Assembly: GCA_035515475.1 (NCBI GenBank)
Contig: DATJBF010000049.1
Coordinates: 25,126-89,125, forward strand
Direction: 5' to 3'
DNA from: DATJBF01 sp035515475
Lineage (GTDB): Bacteria > Verrucomicrobiota > Verrucomicrobiia > Palsa-1439
DNA: 64,000 bases
Under the pieces are notes generated by a model, which saw nothing but the letters and a program-made list of their open reading frames with translations, did not search any database and was not told the DNA's origin. The position numbers were made by a program, and so were the translations under genes. Below are positions 35,201 through 43,249 of the stretch, piece after piece; the stretch's first letter is position 1; each line of letters opens with the position of its first letter.

Positions 35201-35903
35201 GCCGGGTTCGACTCTAACTTCATCGTCCGCGACGTTCCAGTGGAGCAATGGTGGTGGCGTGAGCGATTATTTCCTGTACGTCGGGAGAGCTTTCGGCACG
35301 AATGACATTTACGGTCAGGATCAAGGACTAAACCTTTCCGCGACGGTCGATGGTCTGCCGCAGGACGGAAACGTGCTTTACGTGCGGCTATGGTGGCAGA
35401 TCTCGGGATTGTGGTATTTCGACGATTATACTTACGCGACCTTGCCCGCTTCACAAACCGGCTCCGTGCTGATCACCCAGTTGCAGGCCAAGCTGAACTT
35501 CGCGAAAGCAAACGCTGACAGTTGTAGTCTCAAGGGGATGCTCGATCTCGGCGCAAGCTTCAACCCGTCTGGCGAGACGATGACGCTCGATCTCGGCGAC
35601 GCGCAAGTCTCGTTCACCCTGAATAGGAAAGGACGTGGCGTCGCGTATCAGGGAACCTGTCGACTGACCTACAAGAAGAAAACGGGCACATGGACGCTGA
35701 CAGCCAAGTTGCGACGCGGCGATTGGCAGACTTTGTGGGCTGAGTACGGGCTGGTGGACACCGACGTGTCACCGCTTGGTGTTCCAGTAGAATTCCCGGT
35801 GGTTGTCGTCGTGGGCGACGACACCTTCACAGGCGAGAAATCTTTGCTGTACAAAGTCAAACCTGGCAAGTCAGGAATCGCTAGATTGATTCCTAGTCGG
35901 TAA
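32262..35903 (+). CDS. large secreted CHAP-domain protein with Ig-like and PEGA-like repeats
   Basis: 1213-residue surface protein. Signal peptide (LRGLSILTFMSCTILAG) is followed by a CHAP amidase/peptidase domain: catalytic Cys in EWQCVEYVQRYY (68-79) and His in LGHVAIIRAVD (about 125). Next are a fibronectin-like segment and at least four Ig-like modules starting with a TPPTVSI- or GPAITIV-type strand. Two PEGA-like repeats (AGAQWQVDGGTWQDSG and AGAQWQVDSGAWQDSG) and a C-terminal domain ending in PSR complete it. It is probably a cell-wall hydrolase or adhesin. AAAGGAAAG precedes the ATG. Composition is less GC-rich than neighbouring core genes. Confidence 0.8.
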   Translation: MKMHSTLRGLSILTFMSCTILAGKCLGTQPWGTALGSFNGVANYSNGSGTYDSGIHNYIGSVDVGLEWQCVEYVQRYYYTQYGLNLRGLSGGLNAWQFFGSASIMQLAAYANGSTTAPQVGDILCFNETGSGLGHVAIIRAVDQANLLVHVIQQNVKNGDSSPNGYGTDVDWTFKYSVSGGTYTVDVTLANVGGSRLGPDFYCQGWLRKPSGGRLSAPTLIAPVNGASGVSTTPSFSWSQVSGNQGYRIIVSTSASDLPTDPKQAGGTPSNGFNQTVVQNTTSYTLSGTLTAGTTYYWAVHALGTTLDQAGYWSSGNSFTTAQPPTVTVTSPNGGENWQVGSSHNITATSSGSITSVEIDYSINGGSTWIYFTGYSPLNNTINVPWTIPNAPSTTCRVRVIIGYNGGTVSDVSDGNFAISSPTDTTPPTVSISTPTSGQTFTATPITISGTASDSGSPSTGVSLVQVQVNGTGGTWQTASGTTSWSASVSLSSGVNTIYVRGRDGVGNYSTIASVSVTYNPPDTQGPAITIVSPANNATVTSASLPVSGTASDSGRGNNGVSSVTVNGVSANGGTASGAGTANWNATITLSPGVNTITVAAKDTFNNSSQQQISVTYSPPDITPPTVTISSPASGTTYTSAQTVTINAAASDDVGVTRVDFYDGTTLKSSDTSSPYGYSWAISSDDNGSHNWTVRAYDAAGNSKTSSVVTLTVNISTADTTPPAVAINSPTSGQSFTTSTITVSGTASDQGSPSTGVALVELQVNSAGWQTASGTTSWSSLVSLASGSNLIQARSKDGAGNYSFIAAISVIYTPPSGSLQVTISPSDAVLAGAQWQVDGGTWQDSGATVPGLAVGSHPVAFKTVSGWNTPASQVVSISNGSTTTTTGTYTLLTTSGSLQVIINPASAVNAGAQWQVDSGAWQDSGIAVSDLSAGDYSVAFKPIGGYTTPGNLMVSITNGSTTTASGTYIPTSTPTITSPTPGSTLTSSSATFQWSNGGGVSDYFLYVGRAFGTNDIYGQDQGLNLSATVDGLPQDGNVLYVRLWWQISGLWYFDDYTYATLPASQTGSVLITQLQAKLNFAKANADSCSLKGMLDLGASFNPSGETMTLDLGDAQVSFTLNRKGRGVAYQGTCRLTYKKKTGTWTLTAKLRRGDWQTLWAEYGLVDTDVSPLGVPVEFPVVVVVGDDTFTGEKSLLYKVKPGKSGIARLIPSR

Positions 35904-35919
35904 ACGTAAGCTGCCGGGC

Positions 35920-36021
35920 TCAGACGGCGATCAGGGCTTCGTCTTCCTGGGTAGCGCGGGCGACTTCTTCGACGGTGGTCATGCCGAGCTTGACCTTGTC
36001 CCAACCGTTGTCGCGAGTGCC
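35920..36021 (-). pseudogene. C-terminal remnant of a GspE/PilB-type secretion ATPase
   Basis: About 33 codons ending in TGA read DNGWDKVKLGMTTVEEVARA, then TQEDEALIAV. This is the typical last helix of GspE/PilB ATPases (G..K...G.TT.EEV.R.T). The body of the gene is absent; the sequence before 36021 does not continue the family. Confidence 0.6.
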
Positions 36022-36119
36022 TGCACATACGGTTGACGCGTCGGCAACTGCGCACAGATTTTGCCCTTAGCAAGCTAAGTTTGCGCTAGTAACACTATTC
36101 GGCAGATTTACGATTTAGA

Positions 36120-36172
36120 GCAAGCTTTCAGCGGTCAGCCGTCAGCACAAGTTGAGAACGGTCAGCACGGGA
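36120..36172. repeat. AGCTTTCAGCGGTCAGC repeat
   Basis: Copy of the short-unit family also at 31945-31975, 36530-36556, 57471-57505 and 57850-57890. Confidence 0.75.
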
Positions 36173-36180
36173 ATTAAACA

Positions 36181-36531
36181 ATGAATTTCGCGAAACAGTT
36201 CATCCGCATTCGCCGCATGGCGGTTGTCAGGCATCTCATCGGCTTGCTCGTCACGTTCGGGATAACGTGGGGTGTCTTTGCCAGCGCTCACTTGTTGCGG
36301 GGTAAAGGCCCGTTCGCATCCAACCTGGCATACAAGATTTTGTGCGTCCGCATGTGGTACTTCGACATCGCAGCCAACATTGCAGAGAAGCTCGGTGGCG
36401 CACATCCCGAATTCGCATTTGGCGTCGCTATGGCCATCCTCATGACGACAGTGAATTACTTGTGCTTCCTAGCGCTGTGGTGGTCTGTCAGGTTTTGGAT
36501 TAAAGTCGGACGGAACCTTGGTGATGGTTAG
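36181..36531 (+). CDS. hypothetical small membrane protein
   Basis: 116-residue protein with two or three hydrophobic segments: HLIGLLVTFGITWGVFASA (18-36) and AILMTTVNYLCFLALWWSV (85-103). No motif was recognised. It lies between two AGCTTTCAGC repeat copies, without a clear ribosome-binding site. The GspE/PilB remnant next to it suggests an accessory region. Confidence 0.5.
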   Translation: MNFAKQFIRIRRMAVVRHLIGLLVTFGITWGVFASAHLLRGKGPFASNLAYKILCVRMWYFDIAANIAEKLGGAHPEFAFGVAMAILMTTVNYLCFLALWWSVRFWIKVGRNLGDG

Positions 36532-36733
36532 CAATCAGCTTTCAGCGGTCAGCCTAGAAAATGATTCGGGGTAAACCGTCGGCGTGAGGCAATCGCAACA
36601 TCCCGCGCTTGACACAAGCGCGGCTACAACACAGGAGCGGCAAGCGGGGCGCTTACCCTACAATTCTTGGATGATTCGCGTAGATTCGCGTTCACTCGCG
36701 GTTGAAGACATCCCTTCTTCCCTGCGGTTTGCA
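36532..36733. other. repeat-filled intergenic region
   Basis: Contains an AGCTTTCAGCGGTCAGC copy (36530-36556), a GCGCTTGA...AAGCGCGGCTACAA palindrome (about 36602-36632) and an ATTCGCGTTCACTCGCGG copy (36662-36705). No gene seen. Confidence 0.6.
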
Positions 36734-36762
36734 TTGAATCAATCGCGCCGGCCCACTATACT
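36734..36762 (+). promoter_or_regulatory. sigma-70-like promoter for hicB-hicA (leaderless)
   Basis: TTGAAT at 36734-36739 and TATACT at 36757-36762 with a 17-bp spacer. The expected start site falls about 7 nt downstream, at the hicB ATG (36769). No Shine-Dalgarno lies between, so a leaderless mRNA is likely. Confidence 0.7.
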
Positions 36763-36768
36763 GCTCGC

Positions 36769-36978
36769 ATGAACGAGATCGTGTTCGACGTGACTCAAGA
36801 GGCCGACGGCGGTTTCGTGGCGCAATGCTTATCCGAGGATATTGTGACCCAGGCCGATCAATGGGATGAACTGCGCCACAACGTCAGGGAAGCCGTCGAC
36901 GCCTATTTCTTCGATCGCGCCAAGCCGAACTCGATTCGTCTGCATCTCGTTCGCGACGAAGTTCTGGCCACGGAATGA
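36769..36978 (+). CDS. hicB: HicB-like antitoxin
   Basis: 69-residue partial-RNase-H-fold HicB protein. EIVFDVTQEADGGFVAQCLS (3-22) and DQWDELRHNVREAVDAYFFD (30-49) are the family blocks. IRLHLVRDEVLAT ends the fold. It lacks the C-terminal DNA-binding domain of longer HicB proteins, so autoregulation must work differently or be absent. It precedes hicA and overlaps it by 4 bp (ATGA). Confidence 0.85.
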   Translation: MNEIVFDVTQEADGGFVAQCLSEDIVTQADQWDELRHNVREAVDAYFFDRAKPNSIRLHLVRDEVLATE

Positions 36979-37214
36979 AAGTCCCGCGTGATCTCAGCGG
37001 GGAAGAGTTGGTAAAGGTGCTCTGTCGGAATTGGGCTTACACGAAAATCCATCAAGAAGGCAGTCATGTCGTGTTGGAAACCGATACGCCCTCGCACCAT
37101 CGCATTGCCGTACCGTCCCACAAAAGTTTGCGTGTGGGCACATTGAACGCAATTCTCAAGGCGGTCGCCAACCACAAGAATGTGAGCCGGGATCACCTAT
37201 TGCGCTCGCTGTGA
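36975..37214 (+). CDS. hicA: HicA mRNA interferase toxin
   Basis: 79-residue double-stranded-RNA-binding-fold toxin. GSHVVLE (29-35) carries the catalytic His31. HHRIAVPSHKSLRVGTLNAI (41-60) is the typical second half. All key residues are intact. Gene order hicB-hicA is the reverse of the classical hicA-hicB order. Confidence 0.9.
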   Translation: MKVPRDLSGEELVKVLCRNWAYTKIHQEGSHVVLETDTPSHHRIAVPSHKSLRVGTLNAILKAVANHKNVSRDHLLRSL

Positions 37215-37619
37215 TGGGGAAGCAGGTGGCGTCAGTCGTGACGAACCGGCCCGCGCTCCGAAAGCTTTCGGAGCGCGGCTACAACAAAAGCGGCACCCGG
37301 GCGCTTACCCTACAATTTCAAGCCGATTCGCGTTCATCCGCGTTCATTCGCGGTTTAGGCAATGGCCTTTCTCTCTCAACTTCCCTGCTTGACGGGGCGC
37401 ACGGGGGGCGGTAAAAGTGGCGCGACCTGAATGACTTCGAGGCTTGGCCGGAAGGACTTCGGGCCGTGATTGCGGTCGGAGGAGGCGCGCACGAGAATCA
37501 TTTTCACGTTGGGGACGGCGCTGGGAGGACGCGCCTGCGCCGCCGGAGCGGTTTCGTCGCCGCGGAGGCGCGGGGGAAGAAAACACAAGCGACCCCGAAA
37601 GTTTTCGGGGACAATTTAG
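37215..37619. other. repeat-rich gap before mreB
   Basis: 405 bp without a supportable gene. It holds a GCTCCGAAAGCTTTCGGAGC palindrome ending GGCTACAA (about 37254-37290), an ATTCGCGTTCATTCGCGG copy (37320-37352) and CCCCGAAAGTTTTCGGGG just before mreB (37592-37609). Short frames on both strands lack family features. The mreB promoter was not identified. Confidence 0.6.
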
Positions 37620-38648
37620 ATGTTTGGCAAGTTTTTAAACTATTTCTCGACCGATATCGGTATCGATTTGGGAACCGCGAACACGCTGGTCTACGTGCGT
37701 GATCGCGGTATTGTTTTGCGAGAGCCGAGCGTGGTGGCGATCCAGACGGGAACGAGCCACGTGTTGGCCGTGGGAGAAGAGGCGAAACGGATGTTGGGCC
37801 GCACGCCGGGCACCATCCAGGCCATTCGCCCGATGAAGGACGGTGTCATCGCCGATTTTGAAGTGACCGAGGCGATGTTGCGCTATTTCATCAGCAAGGT
37901 GCACAACCGCCGTTACGGCATCAAACCGCGCGTCATCGTCGCGGTGCCGAGCGGGATCACCGAGGTGGAAAAGCGGGCCGTCAAAGACAGCGCCACCCAT
38001 GCGGGGGCGCGAGACGTTTATCTGATCGAAGAACCGATGGCGGCCGCCATCGGGGTGGGGTTGCCCGTGCAGGAACCGGCGGGCAATATGATTGTGGATA
38101 TCGGCGGTGGCACGACGGAAGTGGCCCTGATCAGCCTGGCGGGCGTCGTGTTGAGCCGCAGCGTGCGTGTAGCAGGAGACGAACTGGATGAAGCCATCAT
38201 CCAGTACATGAAGCGCGCTTACAATTTAATGATTGGCGAACGCATGGCGGAGGACATCAAGATCAAGATCGGTTCGGCCTACCCACTCGAACAGGAATTG
38301 ACCATGGAAGTCAAAGGACGCGACCTGGTGGCGGGCCTGCCGAAGACCTTGACGATTACCTCCGAGGAAGTGCGCGAAGCGTTGCAGGAGCCGATCTCGA
38401 CCATCGTCGAGAACGTCCGCGTGACGCTGGAGCGCTGTCCGCCCGAACTGGCAGCCGACCTTGTCGACCGCGGCGTGATGCTGGCGGGCGGCGGCGCGCT
38501 GATTCGGGGCATCGACAAGCTTCTCGCCGAGGAAACGGGGTTGCCCGTTCACATCGCCGACGATCCGCTCAGCGCGGTGGCGATGGGCACGGGCGTCGTG
38601 CTCCAGGAACTCGGCTACCTCGAGAAGCTCGCCAAGAATTCATCGTAA
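37620..38648 (+). CDS. mreB: rod shape-determining actin homologue MreB
   Basis: 342-residue cytoskeletal ATPase that directs lateral wall synthesis. DIGIDLGTANTLVYV (12-26) is the phosphate-1 loop, IVDIGGGTTEVALISL the phosphate-2 loop, and MLAGGGALIRGIDKLL the adenosine motif. Full length for the family. First gene of mreB-mreC-mreD-mrdA-rodA. Confidence 0.97.
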   Translation: MFGKFLNYFSTDIGIDLGTANTLVYVRDRGIVLREPSVVAIQTGTSHVLAVGEEAKRMLGRTPGTIQAIRPMKDGVIADFEVTEAMLRYFISKVHNRRYGIKPRVIVAVPSGITEVEKRAVKDSATHAGARDVYLIEEPMAAAIGVGLPVQEPAGNMIVDIGGGTTEVALISLAGVVLSRSVRVAGDELDEAIIQYMKRAYNLMIGERMAEDIKIKIGSAYPLEQELTMEVKGRDLVAGLPKTLTITSEEVREALQEPISTIVENVRVTLERCPPELAADLVDRGVMLAGGGALIRGIDKLLAEETGLPVHIADDPLSAVAMGTGVVLQELGYLEKLAKNSS

Positions 38649-38699
38649 GTTCACCCCGAAGGATTTCGGGACGCGCCTCGCCTGCTCCACCCGCCGAAA

Positions 38700-38756
38700 C
38701 ATTGAATGTAGCCGCAGGCTTTAGCCTGCGCGCAGACTAAAGTCTGCGACTACAGT
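38700..38756. repeat. GTAGCCGCAGGC...GACTACAG repeat
   Basis: Palindromic copy between mreB and mreC, with AGGCTTTAGCCTGCGCG in the left arm and CAGACTAAAGTCTG in the right. Confidence 0.8.
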
Positions 38757-38767
38757 TCAGGAATTGT

Positions 38768-39556
38768 TTGAATCGAAAAAACTGGGTCATGATTGGATTG
38801 CTGGTGGTGGGCTGGATCGTGTTTCTCGGCCAACCAACGGCATTCTCAGGTAAACTGCGCATGGTGTTCGTTCAATTGGGCACGCCGTTCGTAAAGCTGG
38901 GGGACTATTTCCCCCTCGTCCACTCGCGCCGTCAACTGGCCCGGCAAAACGAGGAACTCCGCCGGGAGAATCAGGTGCTGCAACGGCAGGCCCAGGCGCT
39001 CGGCGAAGCCGGCCGCGAAAACCTGCGGCTCCACCAGTTGCTCGGGTTGAAGGAGCACACCGGGTTCCGCACGCTCAGCGCGCGCGTCATCGGCCGCGAC
39101 GCGTCCAACTGGTGGAAAAGCATCCAGATCGACCGCGGCAGCAACGACGGGATCCGCGAGAACATGGCGGTGCTCAACGCCGACGGTCTCATCGGGAAGA
39201 CGATCCGCGTCAGCCGTGGCGAAAGCCGCGTGCTCTTGCTCGTCGACCCCAACTGCAAGGTCAGTGCACTCCTGCAGGATTCGCGCGAACCCGGTGTGGC
39301 CTCGGGTGCCGAGGGCGCGTTCACGTTCTCCCCGCGCTGCGTGATGACCTATGTGAACCGCGACGCGAAGATCAAGCCGGGCGAATTCGTCGTCACGTCG
39401 GGCCTCGGCGGCGTGTTCCCGAAGGGGATCCCCGTCGGAACCGTCACGCGCGCCCAACTCAACAGGCAAACCGGCATGTATCAGGACGTCGAACTCAAAC
39501 CCGCCGTGGATTTCCGGCGGTTGGAAGAAGTGTTGGTGATTCTGGGCCAGGAATGA
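38768..39556 (+). CDS. mreC: rod shape-determining protein MreC
   Basis: 262-residue bitopic inner-membrane protein. Membrane helix (VMIGLLVVGWIVFLG, 7-21) is followed by a coiled coil (RRQLARQNEELRRENQVLQR). The periplasmic beta domain has SNDGIRENMAVLNADGLIG and GEFVVTSGLGGVFPKGIPVG. TTG start at 38768; an ATG at codon 8 is less likely because it removes the cytoplasmic tail. It links MreB to PBP2/RodA. Confidence 0.93.
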   Translation: MNRKNWVMIGLLVVGWIVFLGQPTAFSGKLRMVFVQLGTPFVKLGDYFPLVHSRRQLARQNEELRRENQVLQRQAQALGEAGRENLRLHQLLGLKEHTGFRTLSARVIGRDASNWWKSIQIDRGSNDGIRENMAVLNADGLIGKTIRVSRGESRVLLLVDPNCKVSALLQDSREPGVASGAEGAFTFSPRCVMTYVNRDAKIKPGEFVVTSGLGGVFPKGIPVGTVTRAQLNRQTGMYQDVELKPAVDFRRLEEVLVILGQE

Positions 39557-39572
39557 AGGTGAATATCCAAAC

Positions 39573-39663
39573 CTGTCATGCTGAGCCTGCCCCGAAAATT
39601 TTCGGGACGGGCGAAGGATCTCCCGCAAACGAGAGATGCTTCGCTTCGCTCAGCATGACAACC
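39573..39663. repeat. TGTCATGCTGAGC...GCTCAGCATGACA repeat
   Basis: Full palindromic copy between mreC and mreD with CCCCGAAAATTTTCGGGACG near its centre and CATGCTGAGC / GCTCAGCATG ends. Confidence 0.85.
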
Positions 39664-39671
39664 AAAGAAGA

Positions 39672-40139
39672 ATGAGCACCCTCATCGCCATTACTGGAAT
39701 CCTGGTCGCGGGGGCGTTGCAGGCCCGGCTGCCGACGTTCTGGTGGCTCGGCGGGATCCGGTTGGAATTCCTGCCCGCCTTGGTAGCCTACGCGACGCTG
39801 ACGATACCCCGTCATCGGGCCGTCCTGTTCGCACTGGTGGCGGGCCTGACGCAGGACGCACTGTCGGCTGCACCGTTTGGGATTTCGGTGCTGGCTTACG
39901 GAACGGTCGCCCTGCTCATCACCGGGATGCGCGACGCCCTGGACCGTGATCTGCCCCTGGTGCAGATGGGTGCGGGCGCGTTGGCGTCGGCCGCCATGGC
40001 CCTGGCCGCCACCATTGCCGTCGGCGTCTCGATTGGCGCCGTTTTCAAGCTGGTCCTGGTGGCGTCATTGAGCGGTGCGATCACGGTTCTGCTGTTTTTT
40101 GCAGTGGATTACGTGCGAATGGTCTGGGGGCACGCATGA
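39672..40139 (+). CDS. mreD: rod shape-determining protein MreD
   Basis: 155-residue polytopic membrane protein with about five hydrophobic segments, beginning LIAITGILVAGALQARLPTF. LFALVAGLTQDALSAAPFGI is the family block. Start MSTLIAI at 39672; the upstream frame is repeat sequence. The stop overlaps the mrdA start (ATGA). Confidence 0.9.
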   Translation: MSTLIAITGILVAGALQARLPTFWWLGGIRLEFLPALVAYATLTIPRHRAVLFALVAGLTQDALSAAPFGISVLAYGTVALLITGMRDALDRDLPLVQMGAGALASAAMALAATIAVGVSIGAVFKLVLVASLSGAITVLLFFAVDYVRMVWGHA

Positions 40140-42013
40140 TCATCAGCGCTCCATTCCGCGAGAACAATCCGCGCCTGCGGGCGATCGGGACCATCGTCGC
40201 CGTCGGGCTGTTCATCCTGTTGGCGGCGTTGTGGCGCGTCCAGGTGATGCACGGCGAGCATTACGACAACAAACAAGAGGCGCAATCGTTGCGCCGGATC
40301 CGCATCCCCGCCGCGCGTGGTGAAATCGTCGACCGCAACGGCGTCGTGCTTGCGAACAATCGCCCGAGCTACGACGTCGCCATCTACCTCGACCAACTCG
40401 GTCGGCTGTCCAAGAAAACGGACGTGGTCCGCGTCGCCCAGGCGAATCTGGGCGCGCTCAGCGCCGCGTTGGGCATGCCGTTGACGTTGGCCGACCGCGA
40501 CGTGCGGATTCATTACCAGCGGCGGCGTCCGCTTCCGCTGCCGGTCTGGCGCGATCTGCGTCCGGAAACGGTCGCGGCGTTTGCCGAACGCGCCAGCATG
40601 CTGCCCGGGGCCGATCTAATCGTGATGCCGGTGCGTCAATATCCCCTCGGTTCGCTCGCGGCGCATGTGCTCGGCTACGTCGGCAAAGCCCAGCCGGACG
40701 ACGATGAGGAGGCGTTGGAGAAATTCTATTATTATCAGCCCGACAGCATCGGGAAACAGGGGGTCGAGAAGGCCTGCGACGAGTATCTGCGGGGTTCGCC
40801 CGGCGGCCGCACCATTCGCGTCAACCCCGCGGGGCAGATCGCCGACGATCTCGGCGAGAAACAAGCCGAACTCGGCGGGCGGGTCACGCTGACCATCGAC
40901 GCGCGCCTGCAGCGCATTGTGGAGGACGCCCTGGCGCGCGCGCCGATCGCTGCGGGCAAAGAGTTGCGCGGAGCGGCGGTGTTGCTCGACGCGCGCACGG
41001 GCGAGGTCCTGGCGATGGCGTCGCTGCCGAGTTTCGATCCCAACATCTTCAACCCCGGCACGCCCGTTGCCACGATCCAGGCCGTGCTGAACAATCCGTC
41101 GAGCCCGATGCTCAACCGGGCGATCGGCGCGCGCTACGCGCCCGGCTCGACGTTCAAAACCATCACCCTGCTCGCCGGGTTGGAATCGGGTGCCATCTCG
41201 CCCCAGGACACGGTCGTGTGTACGGGATCGATGCAGATTGGCAACTGGCGTCGCCCGTTCAATTGTTGGAATCACGAAGGCCACGGCCGCGTCGATGCCT
41301 ACCTGGCGATCAAGGAATCGTGCGACGTGTGGTTTTACACCGAAGGCATGAAAACGGGCGTCGCGGCGATCGACAAGACGGCCGCCGAATTTGGTCTCGG
41401 TCAGCCCACGGGTTTCGACGTGGGACGCGAGCAGGTCGGGTTTGTGCCCAGCCCGGCGTGGAAACGGATGCAACGCGGGGAACGGTGGTGGGAGGGCGAC
41501 ACGGCGCAGTTGTCGATCGGGCAGAGCTATCTACTGATGACGCCGCTGCAGATGGCGTGTGTCGCGGCGACGTTCGCAAACGGCGGTACATGCCTGAAGC
41601 CGTACGTCGTGAAGCGAATCCAAACCGCTGACGGCCAGGTCGTGCACGAGGGCACGCCGGAGGCCCGTGGCCACTTGAGCGCGACGCCCGAGCAACTGGA
41701 AATCGTCCGGCGCGCGATGCTCGGTGCCGTGCAGGATGCGGACGGCACCGCGCACCACGCGGCCGTGAAAGGATTGCGCGTCGCGGGCAAGACCGGGACG
41801 GCGGAGTACGACACCGCGCAGGGCCGATTCAAACGCGCGTGGTTCATGGGGTTCGCGCCGTTCGACCAACCGCAGGTGGCGTTGTCGGTGTTGATCGAGG
41901 ACGCCGACAGCGGTGGACACAACGCTGCGCCGGTGGCGGCCCGGGTGTTTGCCGGTGTGTTTGGGAAAGCCGCGGAAGGAACGACGGCAGCAGGAGCGGC
42001 ATATGGAGACTAA
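40136..42013 (+). CDS. mrdA: penicillin-binding protein 2 (elongasome transpeptidase)
   Basis: 625-residue class B PBP that cross-links lateral wall peptidoglycan. Membrane anchor at about 17-36 (IGTIVAVGLFILLAALWRV). Pedestal domain starts IPAARGEIVDRNGVVLANN (57-75). Transpeptidase motifs: STFK at 338-341, SCD at 395-397 and KTGT at 552-555. The middle motif has Asp instead of the usual Asn, a variant common in PBP2. Partner of RodA encoded 126 bp downstream. The gap is filled by two repeats. Confidence 0.95.
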   Translation: MIISAPFRENNPRLRAIGTIVAVGLFILLAALWRVQVMHGEHYDNKQEAQSLRRIRIPAARGEIVDRNGVVLANNRPSYDVAIYLDQLGRLSKKTDVVRVAQANLGALSAALGMPLTLADRDVRIHYQRRRPLPLPVWRDLRPETVAAFAERASMLPGADLIVMPVRQYPLGSLAAHVLGYVGKAQPDDDEEALEKFYYYQPDSIGKQGVEKACDEYLRGSPGGRTIRVNPAGQIADDLGEKQAELGGRVTLTIDARLQRIVEDALARAPIAAGKELRGAAVLLDARTGEVLAMASLPSFDPNIFNPGTPVATIQAVLNNPSSPMLNRAIGARYAPGSTFKTITLLAGLESGAISPQDTVVCTGSMQIGNWRRPFNCWNHEGHGRVDAYLAIKESCDVWFYTEGMKTGVAAIDKTAAEFGLGQPTGFDVGREQVGFVPSPAWKRMQRGERWWEGDTAQLSIGQSYLLMTPLQMACVAATFANGGTCLKPYVVKRIQTADGQVVHEGTPEARGHLSATPEQLEIVRRAMLGAVQDADGTAHHAAVKGLRVAGKTGTAEYDTAQGRFKRAWFMGFAPFDQPQVALSVLIEDADSGGHNAAPVAARVFAGVFGKAAEGTTAAGAAYGD

Positions 42014-42135
42014 CGGAACGGAGTATTGGAGTGACGGAGCGATGGAGTGCTGCAACAGCAGCGGGACCTGGTGCAGAGACCCAGTACTCCAGTACTCCAG
42101 CACTCCAGCACTCCGCGAGCAGGCTCGCGGCTACA
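42013..42135. repeat. GGAGTATTGGAG repeat plus GCTCGCGGCTACAA half-palindrome
   Basis: 42013-42110 is a TGGAGTATTGGAG/ACTCCAGTACTCCAG palindrome. 42110-42135 is a GCGAGCAGGCTCGCGGCTACAA copy abutting the rodA start. The frame of rodA is open through both. Confidence 0.85.
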
Positions 42136-42139
42136 ACGT

Positions 42140-43249
42140 GTGAACTACTACATCAAATTGCTGAAGCGGATGGATTGGGTGCTGTTTGGCGCCATGGTGG
42201 CGCTGGCGGTCGGCAGCGTGTTCTTCATCTACAGCGCCTCGTACCGGGGGCCGGGAGAACCGATGCCCAACTTCTACCGGATGCAAATGGTATGGTTCGG
42301 CGTCGGACTGCTCGTGTACCTGGCAACGGCGCTGGTGGATTATCGGCTGATCTGTCAGTGGGCGACCGTCTGGTATGCGATCGCGGTGGGGCTGTTGGCG
42401 CTGGTCCTGGTGTCGGGCACGAAGGTGTACGGGGCCCGACGGTGGCTGGGGCTGGGCAGCCTCGGGATCCAGCCGGCAGAAATTGCGAAGCTCGCCACGC
42501 TGATGGCGATTTCCTACTACCTGTTCCACCGCGCGCTGGAATCGCGGCGACGGCTGAGCACCGTGCTGCTGGCCCTGGGAATGACGGGGCTGCCGCTCGT
42601 ATTGATCATGCTGGAACCGGACCTGGGATCGGCGATGGTGCTGTTGCCGATTTGTTTCGGATTGCTGCTGGTGGCGGGCGTGAGAATCAAACATCTGGCG
42701 CTGGTCACGGTACTGGGGCTCACGCTGGCACCGCTCGTGTGGTTGCATCTGAAGGACTACCAAAAGGATCGATTGACCGTGTTTCTGAATCCGAACCGCG
42801 ACCCGCTCGGCGACGGATGGAACCTGAACCAATCGCTCATCGCCGTCGGCTCGGGTGGGCTGACAGGCAAAGGGTACTTGCAGGGTACGCAGAATTTGTT
42901 GGGTTACTTGCCGCGCACGGTGGCGCCGAACGATTTTCTCTTCAGCGTGATTGCCGAAGAGAAAGGGTACCTTGGCAGCCTCGCGGTGGTCGGGTTGTAC
43001 GCCGTGATTTTGTTTTCCGGGCTACGGATCGCCGCGAATGCGCGCGACCGGTTGGGAATGCTGTTGGCCACGGGAGTCGTGGTCATGCTGTTTTTCCATG
43101 TCTTCATCAACGTGGGCATGACGATCGGCCTGATGCCGATCACCGGGTTGCCCCTTCCATTACTCAGCTATGGAGGCTCGTTCGTGCTGGCCAGCATGAC
43201 GGCCCTCGGGCTGCTACAAAACGTCTGGATTCACAGGAGGATCTATTAA
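42140..43249 (+). CDS. rodA: peptidoglycan glycosyltransferase RodA
   Basis: 369-residue SEDS-family polymerase with about ten membrane helices. LDYRL-like VDYRLICQWATVWYA, KVYGARRWLGLGSLGIQPAE, the EPDLGSAMVLLP segment and PITGLPLPLLSYGGS are family signatures. GTG start at 42140 (VNYYIKLLKRMDWV) fits the cytoplasmic N-terminus; ATG at 42170 is an alternative. It polymerises glycan strands with PBP2. Confidence 0.94.
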   Translation: MNYYIKLLKRMDWVLFGAMVALAVGSVFFIYSASYRGPGEPMPNFYRMQMVWFGVGLLVYLATALVDYRLICQWATVWYAIAVGLLALVLVSGTKVYGARRWLGLGSLGIQPAEIAKLATLMAISYYLFHRALESRRRLSTVLLALGMTGLPLVLIMLEPDLGSAMVLLPICFGLLLVAGVRIKHLALVTVLGLTLAPLVWLHLKDYQKDRLTVFLNPNRDPLGDGWNLNQSLIAVGSGGLTGKGYLQGTQNLLGYLPRTVAPNDFLFSVIAEEKGYLGSLAVVGLYAVILFSGLRIAANARDRLGMLLATGVVVMLFFHVFINVGMTIGLMPITGLPLPLLSYGGSFVLASMTALGLLQNVWIHRRIY

